A stretch of DNA of 64,000 nucleotides, from NCBI GenBank assembly GCA_018262795.1, contig JADFDM010000002.1, positions 310,001 through 374,000 on the forward strand. The letters run 5' to 3'. This stretch comes from Sphingobacteriales bacterium (GTDB lineage: Bacteria; Bacteroidota; Bacteroidia; Chitinophagales; LD1). Below, piece after piece: positions 48,647 to 59,051 of this stretch (its first letter is position 1; each line of letters opens with the position of its first letter). The translations under genes and the position numbers were made by a program. The notes below the pieces were generated by a model. The model saw only the letters and a list, made by a program, of their open reading frames with translations, did not search any database and was not told the DNA's origin.

Positions 48647-50125
48647 TTACTTTAATCGGTTCAGGGCAGCTTTTGCCTTTTGGTCTATTCCGTTTTTATA
48701 TTCGTGGTCATCAAAGCTGAGGCAGAGATGATAGAAAGAAAGTGCTTTTTCTTTATCCCCTCGATGTTCAAATATTTCTCCTGATTCGAGGGCCGAGTTA
48801 GCGGCAAAATAGCGATGCAGCGCACTTCCCTTTTCAATAGCTTTTGAATAATAAGATAAGGCGGAATCGGTTTTCCCCCATTCGTGATAGATGCGCCCCA
48901 TGCGATACAGGTATTCAGTTTCGTCTTCATCGGACTGAAAGTGCATCATGCCTAAGGCATTCATTTCACTGCTTGGTTTTTGATAATAGCCGCCATCAAA
49001 CAGCAAGCGCGCCCGCAACAGATGAACTTCTGGTATGCGACTGCTCTCCGCTTCTTTTTGCGCTTGCTTGTCAGCTTCTATCACATTGCTGCCTTTCGTG
49101 GCTGCCTTACGGATAAAATGCCGGTAGTTTTCGGTATCCCCTTTCAGCAAATAACTCCAAGCAATTTTTTGGTAAGCCGATTTGATGTGATTTTCGCCTT
49201 TATATTCTGCCAAAAATTTTTTGAAGTAGGAGTCGGCATCGGGGGATAACTTATTGAGTTTCCCCAGTGCAGTCAGGTAAGTCAACAAAGGGAAAGAGGT
49301 AAACTCTGCGCCCTTGGGTCGGGTTTCTAAAACATGTAAGGCCTCCTCATTATGCTTCCCATAAATTCCTATATGGGCACAGGTAAAAGCCGTCATCAAG
49401 TTATCTGTTTTCGGAAATCCATTTTCTTGAAGTATTGTCCAAGGTTTTTCCATGTCGTTTTGCAAATGAAAAAGTAGAAAGGCGTACAGTGTTACGGTTT
49501 CCTCCATGTAGATATAATCATTCTTTTGGCCGTAATCAACTAATTCTTTTAAGTCGTTTAGTCCGCGTTCTACATTGCCTTCCATGCCCAATAGGCTCAC
49601 TCCCCATTTATATTTATCGGGAACGCTACCCAGCAGTGCATACAAAACTCCAAGCGATTTTTTGTTGGCTCTAAAGTCGGGGTAGCGTTGTCGGTTTTCT
49701 TCCAGAAATTTAAATGCCTTTCGTATTCCTATGAGTGCATTGAGATAGTCGCCAAATTGTATGCCCAAGGTGGCCCATTGCATATTGATTTCGGCAGCGC
49801 AAAAAAGGAAGTAAGGAGAGTTGCGGTCGCCTTGCTTTAGCAGTTCAAGGCGAAGGTCGCGGTTGCCGTTTAATTTATTGTAGAGGTCGCGGCTATCGCT
49901 TGTGTATATACGGAGGAAATCAATATAATTTTCGAGATAAAGAGGAATAAGGTTTTCGGGATGCTTTTTCTCTTCAGCACTTAACAGCGTTTGCCCTTCC
50001 TCTAATTTCAGGGCAATAATGCTGTGATAAGCGGCTCTACAGTTTTCATTAAAATCAAAGGATTGCGAATATAGAGGAACTATACCCAGCCACAGAAAGA
50101 AGAGGATGTAAAGGCGTTTAATCAC
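48647..50125 (-). CDS. Tetratricopeptide-repeat secreted protein
   Basis: Signal peptide; TPR-like segments (e.g. YLYRMGRIYHEWGKTDSALSYYSKAIEKGS). Confidence 0.78.
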   Translation of the reverse strand: MIKRLYILFFLWLGIVPLYSQSFDFNENCRAAYHSIIALKLEEGQTLLSAEEKKHPENLIPLYLENYIDFLRIYTSDSRDLYNKLNGNRDLRLELLKQGDRNSPYFLFCAAEINMQWATLGIQFGDYLNALIGIRKAFKFLEENRQRYPDFRANKKSLGVLYALLGSVPDKYKWGVSLLGMEGNVERGLNDLKELVDYGQKNDYIYMEETVTLYAFLLFHLQNDMEKPWTILQENGFPKTDNLMTAFTCAHIGIYGKHNEEALHVLETRPKGAEFTSFPLLTYLTALGKLNKLSPDADSYFKKFLAEYKGENHIKSAYQKIAWSYLLKGDTENYRHFIRKAATKGSNVIEADKQAQKEAESSRIPEVHLLRARLLFDGGYYQKPSSEMNALGMMHFQSDEDETEYLYRMGRIYHEWGKTDSALSYYSKAIEKGSALHRYFAANSALESGEIFEHRGDKEKALSFYHLCLSFDDHEYKNGIDQKAKAALNRLK

Positions 50126-50146
50126 AGATGAAAAATAGTAAAAAAG

Positions 50147-50172
50147 AAACCCCTCTCGGTAGGAGAAGGGTT
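50147..50172 (-). terminator. Probable terminator
   Basis: AACCCCTCTCGGTAGGAGAAGGGTT inverted repeat with T-rich minus-strand flank. Confidence 0.6.
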
Positions 50173-50179
50173 AGTGTTT

Positions 50180-50941
50180 TTAGTTGTCGGCTTCCTGATT
50201 ATCCCAGGCTATCAATATTCTGCCGCAATGCTCGCAAGTAATGATTTTTTTGCGCTGGCGAATTTCCATTTGTCGCTGCGGAGGTATTTTAGCATAGCAT
50301 CCGCCACAAGCATCACGCAATACCGCTACAACAGCTAAACCGTTCTTGTAGGCTCCGCGCACACGCTTATAATTCTTCAAAAGTCTTTCTTCTACCTTTT
50401 TCGCTTGCTTGTCGCTGTCTTTTTGAAGTTCTTTTTCTTCCTTCTCAGTTTCTTCAATAATTTTTTCAAGCTCCTTCTTTTTGTTCTTTAGGTTTTTTTC
50501 GCGCTCCTTGATGGTCTTGGTTGTTTCGTCCAGAATTTCCTGTTTGGCACCTAACTTAGTGGCGGCATCTGTAGCTTTTTTGTCAGAAAGCTGAATTTCC
50601 AATTTCTGTAGTTCTATTTCTTTCGACAGGGCATCGTACTCGCGATTGTTCTTTACATTATCTTGTTGCTTTTCGTAGCGGGTAATCAACTCTTTCGCCA
50701 GTGCTTTGGCGTTCTTGCGATTCTTTACCTCTTCTTCTAACTCAGTCAACTCAGTTTGCAAGTTGGACAGGCGGGTATTCAACCCTTCAATTTCGTCTTC
50801 AAGGTCGCGCACTTCGATAGGAAGCTCTCCTTTTAGAATCTGAATTTTGTCAATTTTGGAGTCAATTTCCTGTAGCTCCCACAGTTGTTGAAGTTTTTCT
50901 TCAATCGTAAGGTCTTTGGTGGGTGTTTTGCTTGCAGCCAT
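50180..50941 (-). CDS. C4-type zinc-ribbon coiled-coil protein
   Basis: Long coiled coil then CGGCYAKIPPQRQMEIRQRKKIITCEHCGRIL. ATG at 50941 (MAASKTPTKD). Confidence 0.9.
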   Translation of the reverse strand: MAASKTPTKDLTIEEKLQQLWELQEIDSKIDKIQILKGELPIEVRDLEDEIEGLNTRLSNLQTELTELEEEVKNRKNAKALAKELITRYEKQQDNVKNNREYDALSKEIELQKLEIQLSDKKATDAATKLGAKQEILDETTKTIKEREKNLKNKKKELEKIIEETEKEEKELQKDSDKQAKKVEERLLKNYKRVRGAYKNGLAVVAVLRDACGGCYAKIPPQRQMEIRQRKKIITCEHCGRILIAWDNQEADN

Positions 50942-50942
50942 A

Positions 50943-52037
50943 TTATAAATATTTGATAGGGTTTGTATTGATTTTAGAAATCCGGGCTGCAAATGTAGGG
51001 AATTTTTCCAAAAGTTGTTCAGCGATCAAATCTTTTGTAAACTGCTCACTTTCAAAGTGCCCCACATCCGCTACGACTATCTTCCCATCGGCATCAAAAA
51101 AGTCGTGGTACTTAAAATCAGCCGTAATTAAAATATCAGCTTCCGCAGCGATGGCTTGGCTCAACAGAAAACTTCCCGCTCCTCCGCAAACAGCTACTTT
51201 TTGAATTGGTTTTCCTAAAAGTTGCGTGTAGCGGATACAGCCCGTTTTTAAGTTTCTCTTGACTGATTTAAGAAAAGTAAGCGCATCCATCGGTTTTTTT
51301 AGCTCACCTATCATTCCACTTCCTACCATGCTGTAAGAATTTTCTACGGAAACAATATCGTAGGCTACCTCCTCATACGGATGCACTTTCAGCAAAGTGC
51401 TAATTATATTGAATTCTAAGTTTGCCGGAAAGATGGTTTCAAACCTTATCTCATCGGCTTTTATTAAAATCCCTTTCTCGCCTAATGCGGGGGTAGAGTT
51501 TTCGTTGCCCCGGAAGGTTCCTGTTCCGCGAACGTTGAAACCCGTTTCACTGTAATTTCCAATGTTGCCTGCTCCGGCCTCGAATATCGCTTTACTCACT
51601 CTTTCGTGATGTTCCACAGGAATAAACGTGTATAACTTGCGAAGGAGTTGAGTTTTGGGCGATAGAATTTTGGGGTTGAGAATATTTAATCTTCGACAAA
51701 TTTCAGCATTTACACCGGTCAACACATTGTCGTAATTGGTGTGAATGGCGTAAATAGCGATGTTGTTCTTAATCGCCTTTATCACCACTCGTTCCACATA
51801 ATTTCTCCCGTTGAGTTTTTTCAATCCACTGAAAATGATGGGGTGGTGGGCAATCACTAATTCGCATTTTTCTCGTATAGCTTCATCTATTACCTCTTCA
51901 GTAGCATCTAAAGTAATGAGTGCTTTTTTTACAGTGGTATTTTTATCGCCCACTATCAGCCCGCTGTTATCGTAGCTTTCCTGATACGACAGAGGGGCAA
52001 TGCTTTCGAGGTGGTCGGTAATGTCTTTAATTTTCAT
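50943..52037 (-). CDS. Nif3-like dinuclear metal-centre protein
   Basis: APLSYQESYDNSGLIVGD; ELVIAHHPIIFSGLKKL; IAIYAIHTNYDNV; ILITADFKYHDFFDADGKIVVADVGHFESEQF. Confidence 0.95.
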   Translation of the reverse strand: MKIKDITDHLESIAPLSYQESYDNSGLIVGDKNTTVKKALITLDATEEVIDEAIREKCELVIAHHPIIFSGLKKLNGRNYVERVVIKAIKNNIAIYAIHTNYDNVLTGVNAEICRRLNILNPKILSPKTQLLRKLYTFIPVEHHERVSKAIFEAGAGNIGNYSETGFNVRGTGTFRGNENSTPALGEKGILIKADEIRFETIFPANLEFNIISTLLKVHPYEEVAYDIVSVENSYSMVGSGMIGELKKPMDALTFLKSVKRNLKTGCIRYTQLLGKPIQKVAVCGGAGSFLLSQAIAAEADILITADFKYHDFFDADGKIVVADVGHFESEQFTKDLIAEQLLEKFPTFAARISKINTNPIKYL

Positions 52038-52133
52038 ATAGGTTCATAGGGTTCTTTAATGTCAATTTACGGCTTGTTTATTTCTGTTGTTAATTTGGTT
52101 TAGGTTTGATTCAAAATCTAAAGCATCCGACAA

Positions 52134-53210
52134 ATATCCAAAATACTCCTTTATCCGCTATCTATAGTTTATGGGTTAGCTACCGAATTGCGGAATCTGC
52201 TTTACAACAAAAAGTTTTATCGCACCGTGCGCTTTGATTTCCCGGTGATATCAGTCGGTAATCTGACCGCGGGCGGCACGGGGAAAAGTCCTCACATTGA
52301 GTATCTCATCTTTCTTTTGCAATATACTCATAAAGTAGCTACCCTCAGCCGAGGGTACGGGCGCAAGTCTTATGGTTTCACTATTGCAACGGGCACTTCT
52401 ACTGCCGATGAAATAGGAGATGAACCACGGCAGTTCAAACAAAAGTTTCCCGAAACGTTGGTGGTAGTTGAAGAGGATAGGGTGTTTGCTATTCCGAGAA
52501 TTTTAGAGTTGTATCCTGATACGGACGTGATTCTGTTAGATGATGCTTATCAACATCGAAGTATGCGTGCCGGCTTGTCTATTCTGCTCACAGAGCATTC
52601 CAATCTTTTTACCCGCGACAGCTTGTTGCCTTTAGGGCGATTGCGCGAAGCGAGACACAACTACCAAAGAGCCGATATTATTATTGTAACGAAGTGCCCG
52701 GCACATTTGCAAGCACTTGAACAGGAAAAAATCATTTCCGAAATAAAGCCTTACAAATACCAGAAGGTGTATTTTTCCGCTATACAATATGGCCGACCTT
52801 ATTCGTTTTATGATGCGCAAGCGAAGTATGACCTTCAAAGCGACACCACGGCATTGTTGGTTTGTGGCATTGCTAAATTTGATGAATTGAAAAGCTATTT
52901 AGAACAAAAACTCCAACGAGTGTATGTGCGCAATTTCAGAGATCATCATCGCTATGATGGGTTTGATATGGAGAGCATTCGACAGACTTATGAAAATTTA
53001 GGAGAGGGGAAAAAGGTGATGATAACTACGGAGAAGGATGCGATGCGGTTAGCTCCTTTTCACGATTGGTTTTTGCAGAATAAAATCGAAATATTTGTCC
53101 AACCTATCAGCGTAGCATTTATAGGTGATCAGGGGCAGAAGTTGGATCATGATATCCTCCGCTTTGTGGAGATTACTAAAAGCAAAATGAGCCAAAACGG
53201 CTTTTCATAA
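52134..53210 (+). CDS. lpxK: Tetraacyldisaccharide 4'-kinase
   Basis: FPVISVGNLTAGGTGKSPHIEYLI; LLDDAYQHRSMRAGLSILLTEHSNLFTRDSLLPLGRLREARHN. The ORF track starts at TTG 52188, but the frame is open from 52122 and encodes SIRQISKILLYPLSIVYGLATELRNLLYNKK; ATA 52134 is a proposed start. Confidence 0.9.
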   Translation: MSKILLYPLSIVYGLATELRNLLYNKKFYRTVRFDFPVISVGNLTAGGTGKSPHIEYLIFLLQYTHKVATLSRGYGRKSYGFTIATGTSTADEIGDEPRQFKQKFPETLVVVEEDRVFAIPRILELYPDTDVILLDDAYQHRSMRAGLSILLTEHSNLFTRDSLLPLGRLREARHNYQRADIIIVTKCPAHLQALEQEKIISEIKPYKYQKVYFSAIQYGRPYSFYDAQAKYDLQSDTTALLVCGIAKFDELKSYLEQKLQRVYVRNFRDHHRYDGFDMESIRQTYENLGEGKKVMITTEKDAMRLAPFHDWFLQNKIEIFVQPISVAFIGDQGQKLDHDILRFVEITKSKMSQNGFS

Positions 53211-53211
53211 G

Positions 53212-54036
53212 ATGGCAAAGTTGTTAGAGAAAATAAAAGAGACTTCCGATTTTCTAAAAGAGAAAATCAGTGGTGAATATTCCTACGGAATTATTTTGGG
53301 TTCCGGCTTGGGCAACCTCACGAAAGAGATAAATATTCAGGTGCAGATACCGTATTCAGACATCCCCAATTTTGCGCAATCAACCGTAAAGGGTCATAGC
53401 GGCAGTTTGATTTTTGGTGAACTTGGTGGAAAAAACATAGTGGCTATGAGCGGGCGCTTTCATTACTATGAGGGTTACAGCGCTGAGGAAATAACTTTCC
53501 CTGTTCGGGTAATGAAATTTTTGGGAGTACACACCCTGCTCATTTCAAACGCATCGGGAGGAATGAATGCCGAATTTGAAGTGGGAGACTTGATGGTGAT
53601 TAACGATCACATTTATCTGCAACCGGAGCATCCTTTGCGGGGACCAAATATTGAACAATTAGGCCCTCGATTTCCGAACATGAATCACACGTACGATCCG
53701 GAGCTGATTCACAAGGCGCTGAAGATTGCTGTTGACAATGACATTACTTGTTACGAAGGAGTTTATGTGGCCGTGCAGGGACCCACCTTTGAAACCCCTG
53801 CCGAATACAAAGCTTTTCATATAATGGGAGGTGATGCGGTGGGCATGTCCACGGCCTCCGAGGCAATAGTTGCATGCCACATGGGGTTGCGTGTGTTCGC
53901 CATTTCGGTGATCAGCGACATGGGCTACCCTCCGGAGAAAGCGGATAAAGTAACTCATGAATTTGTATTGCAGAAAGCTGCCGAAGCCGAGCCTAAAATG
54001 CGCCAAGTGATGATTGGCCTACTGAAAGAAATATAA
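53212..54036 (+). CDS. Purine nucleoside phosphorylase (PNP/MTAP family)
   Basis: GIILGSGLGNL; FHYYEGYSAEEITFPVRVMKFLGVHTLLISNASGGMN; GPTFETPAEYKAFHIMGGDAVGMSTASEAIVACH. Confidence 0.96.
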   Translation: MAKLLEKIKETSDFLKEKISGEYSYGIILGSGLGNLTKEINIQVQIPYSDIPNFAQSTVKGHSGSLIFGELGGKNIVAMSGRFHYYEGYSAEEITFPVRVMKFLGVHTLLISNASGGMNAEFEVGDLMVINDHIYLQPEHPLRGPNIEQLGPRFPNMNHTYDPELIHKALKIAVDNDITCYEGVYVAVQGPTFETPAEYKAFHIMGGDAVGMSTASEAIVACHMGLRVFAISVISDMGYPPEKADKVTHEFVLQKAAEAEPKMRQVMIGLLKEI

Positions 54037-54042
54037 AGCTTA

Positions 54043-56004
54043 GTGAAAGGTTTGCGATTCACGGTTTGCGGTTTAACGGTTTCTCTATTCAGGCAATTGG
54101 ATAGTAAGTTATCTCTATCTTTTCTCCTTGCCGTATTTTCAATTTTCAACGTTGCTGTTTCATCGGCTGCTATTCTTCCTAAGGATTCTACAAAACCGAA
54201 AAAACCCTCTACGCTGAACGACACTTGGTATCTGAACAGTAACCCCGAAAATCGGCACATTATTGATACCACAATTTTCGGTCTTCAATATTATAATCCT
54301 ACACAAGGAGATGGAATGGAATACGCCAACGCGGGGAATTTTGGCAGTGCTGCTTTCCCGGTAATGTTTCAACCTTCTCGGAAGATAGGGTTCAACAGCG
54401 GCTACAATCAGTTCGACCTATATCGCTATCAGAAAGATTCGGTGAAATACTATCAGGTGATTCGACCATACACGGAGTTGGCGATGATGATAGGCCTAAA
54501 GAACGAACAATATTTTCAGGGGCGATTTGCCAATCAGCACAAGGGTATTATTTATTACGGAGTTGATTTTACCCGTATTTTCTCCAAAGGTACATACCCC
54601 AATCAGCGCACTAACGACAATGGATTTAATCTATACGGTATCTACAACTCGAAAAATAAACACTGGAATGTACAAGCCGATTTGATTTTTAATTCCTTTA
54701 AGGTGGAAGAGAATGGAGGAGTGGCCATTGATGTGTTCGACTCTTCCCTTTTTCAAAAATCATTGGCTCCCATAAGATTGGATAAAGCGGAAAATAATTA
54801 TCGGCAAATTGATTTTTATCTAAAAGGCACCTACAACGCGGGAAAGAAATATAAACAAGTGATGAATGACTCGGTGCAACACGAGGCACTCATGCCCTTG
54901 TTCAAAATTTCATATCAGTTTAATGTGGAGAAAAGCAAAAACAAGTATCGCGATTTTGATCCCGATTCTAATTATTACAACAACTTCTATTCAAATGATT
55001 CAGTGTTCAACGATCTGAATTATCTGAAATTTGGCAATGCTGTGATGCTGGAATATAAATGGCGGAAGTTGACTTCAGATACTTCCTATGAGGATAAAAA
55101 TTTTGCCGTATCAGCCGAGGCGGGATATGATTACTATATGATGGAGCAAAATACCCGAAAGAGCCGCTTCGATAATCTGTATGTGGGTGGAACGGTGCGC
55201 AACAATTCCTTTTCGCATTCCAAGGTGCTATATAATGCTTCCGTTAAATATTTCCCCTACGGTTACAATCAGCACGATCTGATAGTAAACGGTAATGCCG
55301 GATATGACTTTCAAAAATGGGGAATCATCACTGCCCATGCCGATTACCAACTTAATGAAGTACCATACATTTATCAGGACTATCAGTCGGATAGTGTAAA
55401 TTGGAACTATCAATTACCCAAAACACGCACGCTTTCATTGGGGGCAAAATATCAAAATCCTAAGTGGGGAATATTAGCCGAAGCACACTATTACAATCTT
55501 TATAACCTTCCGGTTTATCCCGGAGTTCCCTCTCCATTTCTCAACCTCGGCAAAAGTAACTTTGTGGTAGCGCATATAGCGAATCGAAACGGAATTAAGG
55601 GAGTCCATTTGAATAATGACATTTGGGTAACCATTCCTCCCAAAGGAAGCAACATCACCGATTATTATGCCCTGCTATACACCAAGCACAGCCTGTTTTA
55701 CGAAATGCGCTTATTCAAGAAAGCGCTTTGGTTTGCTACCGGTTTCGACTTGCGAATTCGCTACTATAATAACCCACCGGGTTACGATCCTTTGCTCGGA
55801 AATTTTTATCCCTCCCCGGACAAGAAAAAAATAGTACCGCAATTGGATTGGTTCTTAAACCTAAAAATCAAAACGGTTCGTGTGTTTTTAAAGGTTGATA
55901 ACATCCTGTCGGGCGCAGGGCTTAAAGGCTACTATTCATTGTATGGGTATCCCGCTCCCGATGTGTCATTTAAGTTTGGATTACGCTGGCGATTTTTTGA
56001 ATAG
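54043..56004 (+). CDS. Putative porin (Bacteroidota beta-barrel)
   Basis: Signal peptide; repeated beta-barrel strands; ends with aromatic FGLRWRFFE. Confidence 0.8.
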   Translation: MKGLRFTVCGLTVSLFRQLDSKLSLSFLLAVFSIFNVAVSSAAILPKDSTKPKKPSTLNDTWYLNSNPENRHIIDTTIFGLQYYNPTQGDGMEYANAGNFGSAAFPVMFQPSRKIGFNSGYNQFDLYRYQKDSVKYYQVIRPYTELAMMIGLKNEQYFQGRFANQHKGIIYYGVDFTRIFSKGTYPNQRTNDNGFNLYGIYNSKNKHWNVQADLIFNSFKVEENGGVAIDVFDSSLFQKSLAPIRLDKAENNYRQIDFYLKGTYNAGKKYKQVMNDSVQHEALMPLFKISYQFNVEKSKNKYRDFDPDSNYYNNFYSNDSVFNDLNYLKFGNAVMLEYKWRKLTSDTSYEDKNFAVSAEAGYDYYMMEQNTRKSRFDNLYVGGTVRNNSFSHSKVLYNASVKYFPYGYNQHDLIVNGNAGYDFQKWGIITAHADYQLNEVPYIYQDYQSDSVNWNYQLPKTRTLSLGAKYQNPKWGILAEAHYYNLYNLPVYPGVPSPFLNLGKSNFVVAHIANRNGIKGVHLNNDIWVTIPPKGSNITDYYALLYTKHSLFYEMRLFKKALWFATGFDLRIRYYNNPPGYDPLLGNFYPSPDKKKIVPQLDWFLNLKIKTVRVFLKVDNILSGAGLKGYYSLYGYPAPDVSFKFGLRWRFFE

Positions 56005-56150
56005 AGGTCTTAGTGAGCAAAACAGAAGTGTGACAGCTAACCATCCGATTCTATGGAGTACTCTATAAACTAAAGCAGTGAAATTTCATTTATACTTCCC
56101 GCCTAATCCTTTTATTTTCGCCACTTCTATTTAATACAAGGGAAAAGGAG

Positions 56151-56591
56151 ATGCTGAACTTAGAAGAAGAAAAACAAAAATTCCGCTTTAGCATGAAGTT
56201 GGATATACGTTGGAGCGACATGGACGAAATGCGCCACGTAAATAATGCGGTTTACCTTACCTACTTTGAGCAAGCGCGCGTGTATTATTTCCACGAAGCC
56301 TGTAAATGGAACTGGGATGAAATTGGAGCTATATTGGCCAATGCACACGTTGATTATTTAAAGCCGGTGGTGTTTCCCAACCCGACCTATGTGTATGTGC
56401 GCACCAGCCGTTTGGGGAATAAAAGTTTCGAAACACAATACCTTATTACCAGTTTTGTGGATGGCGTGGAAGAACTAACCACCAGCGGATATACCACGAT
56501 GGTGCTGTTTGACTACAAAAGCAACAAAAGCATGGCAATGCCCGATTATCTTCGCAGCCGGTTAAAAGATTACGAAATTCTAAACCTCTGA
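56151..56591 (+). CDS. Acyl-CoA thioesterase (4HBT hotdog fold)
   Basis: IRWSDMDEMRHVNNAVYLTYFEQARVYYF. Confidence 0.9.
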   Translation: MLNLEEEKQKFRFSMKLDIRWSDMDEMRHVNNAVYLTYFEQARVYYFHEACKWNWDEIGAILANAHVDYLKPVVFPNPTYVYVRTSRLGNKSFETQYLITSFVDGVEELTTSGYTTMVLFDYKSNKSMAMPDYLRSRLKDYEILNL

Positions 56592-57206
56592 GTGGTGCTA
56601 CTGAGAATTAACCCCGACAATATTGACGACCGTTTGCTATGGCAGGTGGTGCACTGCCTGAAAAAAGGCGGTGTGATTATTTACCCAACGGATACCGTTT
56701 ACACGCTCGGTTGCGATCTTACGCATCGTGAGGCGTACGAAAAGGTTTGCAAGTTGAAAGAGGTGCGGCCTAATAAAGCACATTTCTCTATTGTGTGTTA
56801 CGACCTCAGCCATATCACTGATTTTACGACCAACGTTCCTACTCCCGTTTACAAGCTCATGAAGCGTTGTTTGCCCGGCCCTTACACGTTTATCCTAAAT
56901 GGCAATAATAACCTGCATAAGATATACGGGTATAATAAGAAAACCGTAGGGATTCGCGTGCCTGACAATCCGATAGCTCGCGCCATTGTAGATGAATTGG
57001 GAGCGCCTATCTTATCGGCCTCCATCAAAAATTCAGACACCGTACTGGAATACATTACTGATCCAAACGAGATTTTCGAGGTATATGAAAATCTGGTGGA
57101 TATGGTCATTGATGGTGGCCCGGGAGGAAATATCCCTTCTACCATTATTGATTACACCGATAGCGAACCCGTGCTGGTGCGCGAAGGAGCCGGGGTATTT
57201 GTATAG
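56592..57206 (+). CDS. Threonylcarbamoyl-AMP synthase (TsaC/Sua5)
   Basis: LKKGGVIIYPTDTVYTLGCDLTHREAYEKVCKLKEVRP; KTVGIRVPDNPIARAIVDELGAPILSASI. GTG start directly after the preceding stop. Confidence 0.93.
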   Translation: MVLLRINPDNIDDRLLWQVVHCLKKGGVIIYPTDTVYTLGCDLTHREAYEKVCKLKEVRPNKAHFSIVCYDLSHITDFTTNVPTPVYKLMKRCLPGPYTFILNGNNNLHKIYGYNKKTVGIRVPDNPIARAIVDELGAPILSASIKNSDTVLEYITDPNEIFEVYENLVDMVIDGGPGGNIPSTIIDYTDSEPVLVREGAGVFV

Positions 57207-57354
57207 TGGAATCACTGTGTTTTCTTATCCTATTTTATGGAATAATTTATTGTAGCCGGAATGTTGATGAGGTAAACCGGTTTGAGAAATACAAAAGGAA
57301 GCTGACAAATGCTGAGTATTCGGAATAGCTGTGCCTGCGGAAGCGCATTCCGTT

Positions 57355-57362
57355 TATATTTG
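57355..57362 (+). promoter_or_regulatory. Candidate Bacteroidota -7 element of tyrS
   Basis: TATATTTG 35 nt before the ATG; no clear -33. Confidence 0.4.
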
Positions 57363-57397
57363 CGCAAATCAAAAATCAGAATATAACACGGAGTAGT

Positions 57398-58669
57398 ATG
57401 AGTTTTGTTGAGGAATTGAAATGGAGGAACATGTTGCACGACATGATTCCAGGCACAGAGGAATTACTTCGCAAAGAAATGGTTTCAGGCTACATTGGCT
57501 TTGACCCCACTTCCGACTCGCTGGGGGTCGGCAATCTGGTACAGGTGATGACCCTGCTTCATTTTCAGCGGGCCGGTCATAAACCCATTGCGCTGGTAGG
57601 AGGCGCTACCGGTATGGTGGGCGATCCTTCAGGTAAATCACAGGAAAGAAATTTGTTGGATGCAGAGGCCCTGGCGCACAACTTGGCCGGACAGAAAAAA
57701 CAATTAGAGAAATTTCTTGATTTTGATTGCGGGAAGAACTCAGCAGAAATAGTGAATAACTACGACTGGTTTCGCGAGTTCGGTTTTCTTGATTTTATCC
57801 GCGAAGTCGGAAAGCATATTTCGATCAACTACATGCTGGCAAAAGATTCGGTGCAAAATCGTTTAGAGAACGGAATGAGTTTTACGGAGTTCTCATACCA
57901 GCTTGTGCAGGGGTACGATTTTTATTATTTGTGGAAGAATAAAGGAGTGAAATTGCAAATGGGGGGCAGTGACCAGTGGGGAAATATTGTTACCGGCACT
58001 GAGTTGATACGCAAGAAAGAAGGAGGGGAGGCATTTGCTTTAACCACACAACTAATTAAGAAAGCAGACGGCACTAAGTTTGGAAAATCAGAAAATGGAA
58101 ACATTTTTTTAGATGCGTCTAAAACTTCTGCCTATAAGTTTTATCAGTTTTGGATGAATGCAGCCGATGCCGATGCGACCAATTACATTCGGATTTTTTC
58201 GTTGAAAGAGCGTGAGGAAATTGAAGCATTAGAGCAACAACATCGGGAGGCAGCGCACCTGCGGATTCTTCAAAAAACATTGGCCGAGGAAATTACTCAA
58301 AGGGTTCATTCGGAGGAAGCTCTTAAACGAGCGAAAGAAACTACCGACATACTTTTTGGCGCTTCTTTCGATGATTTCAAACGATTGGGTGCCGAAGAGA
58401 TTGAAGATGCTTTTGGAGAGGACATCACTTTCGGGCTGGATAAAACTGTTTTTGATACGGAAATAGATGCGATTAGTTTACTGGGAGAGAAGACTTTAAT
58501 TTTCCCTTCAAAAGGAGAAGCCCGCAGAAGCGTGCAGGGAAATGGCGTGAGCATTAATAAAGAAAAGGCAAGTATAGATAGCCGATACTCCGCTAAAGAT
58601 TTATTGCACGGCAAGTATCTGCTGGTTCAAAAGGGAAAGAAAAATTATTACCTCATAGTTGTCCGATAG
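57398..58669 (+). CDS. tyrS: Tyrosine--tRNA ligase
   Basis: [57 protein letters not shown]. Confidence 0.98.
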   Translation: MSFVEELKWRNMLHDMIPGTEELLRKEMVSGYIGFDPTSDSLGVGNLVQVMTLLHFQRAGHKPIALVGGATGMVGDPSGKSQERNLLDAEALAHNLAGQKKQLEKFLDFDCGKNSAEIVNNYDWFREFGFLDFIREVGKHISINYMLAKDSVQNRLENGMSFTEFSYQLVQGYDFYYLWKNKGVKLQMGGSDQWGNIVTGTELIRKKEGGEAFALTTQLIKKADGTKFGKSENGNIFLDASKTSAYKFYQFWMNAADADATNYIRIFSLKEREEIEALEQQHREAAHLRILQKTLAEEITQRVHSEEALKRAKETTDILFGASFDDFKRLGAEEIEDAFGEDITFGLDKTVFDTEIDAISLLGEKTLIFPSKGEARRSVQGNGVSINKEKASIDSRYSAKDLLHGKYLLVQKGKKNYYLIVVR

Positions 58670-58672
58670 CGA

Positions 58673-58993
58673 ATGAGAAAACAATTCATTTTAATAGCAG
58701 CGGTAGCAGCAGTTCTTCTGTTGCAGGCGTGTAAGGGCAGACCGTTTGCTTGCTTTACTACCGAGCCGGATGAGGATGATTTGCACGTTCATCAGCCGGT
58801 TATTTTCAGAGCGAGTTGCTCTACGAATGCCGATACTTATTACTGGGAATTTTACGATAAAGAAGACTCTACCGAATACGGCTTTAGCACCATCAAAACT
58901 TTTGCCGACACCGGTCAGGTGAAGGTGTTTATGTTAGTGGTGGGAGGAGGTAAAACCTCTTCTACGGAACGGTATATTACTATTAGGCCGTAG
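58673..58993 (+). CDS. Small PKD-like lipoprotein
   Basis: MRKQFILIAAVAAVLLLQAC lipobox; HVHQPVIFRASCSTNADTYYWEFYDKEDSTEYGFSTIKTFADTGQVKVFMLV. Confidence 0.7.
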   Translation: MRKQFILIAAVAAVLLLQACKGRPFACFTTEPDEDDLHVHQPVIFRASCSTNADTYYWEFYDKEDSTEYGFSTIKTFADTGQVKVFMLVVGGGKTSSTERYITIRP

Positions 58994-59051
58994 TGCACAA
59001 ACAACAGGCAAACTGACAACGGGTCACTGTAAGCTACTTGGTAAAAACCAC

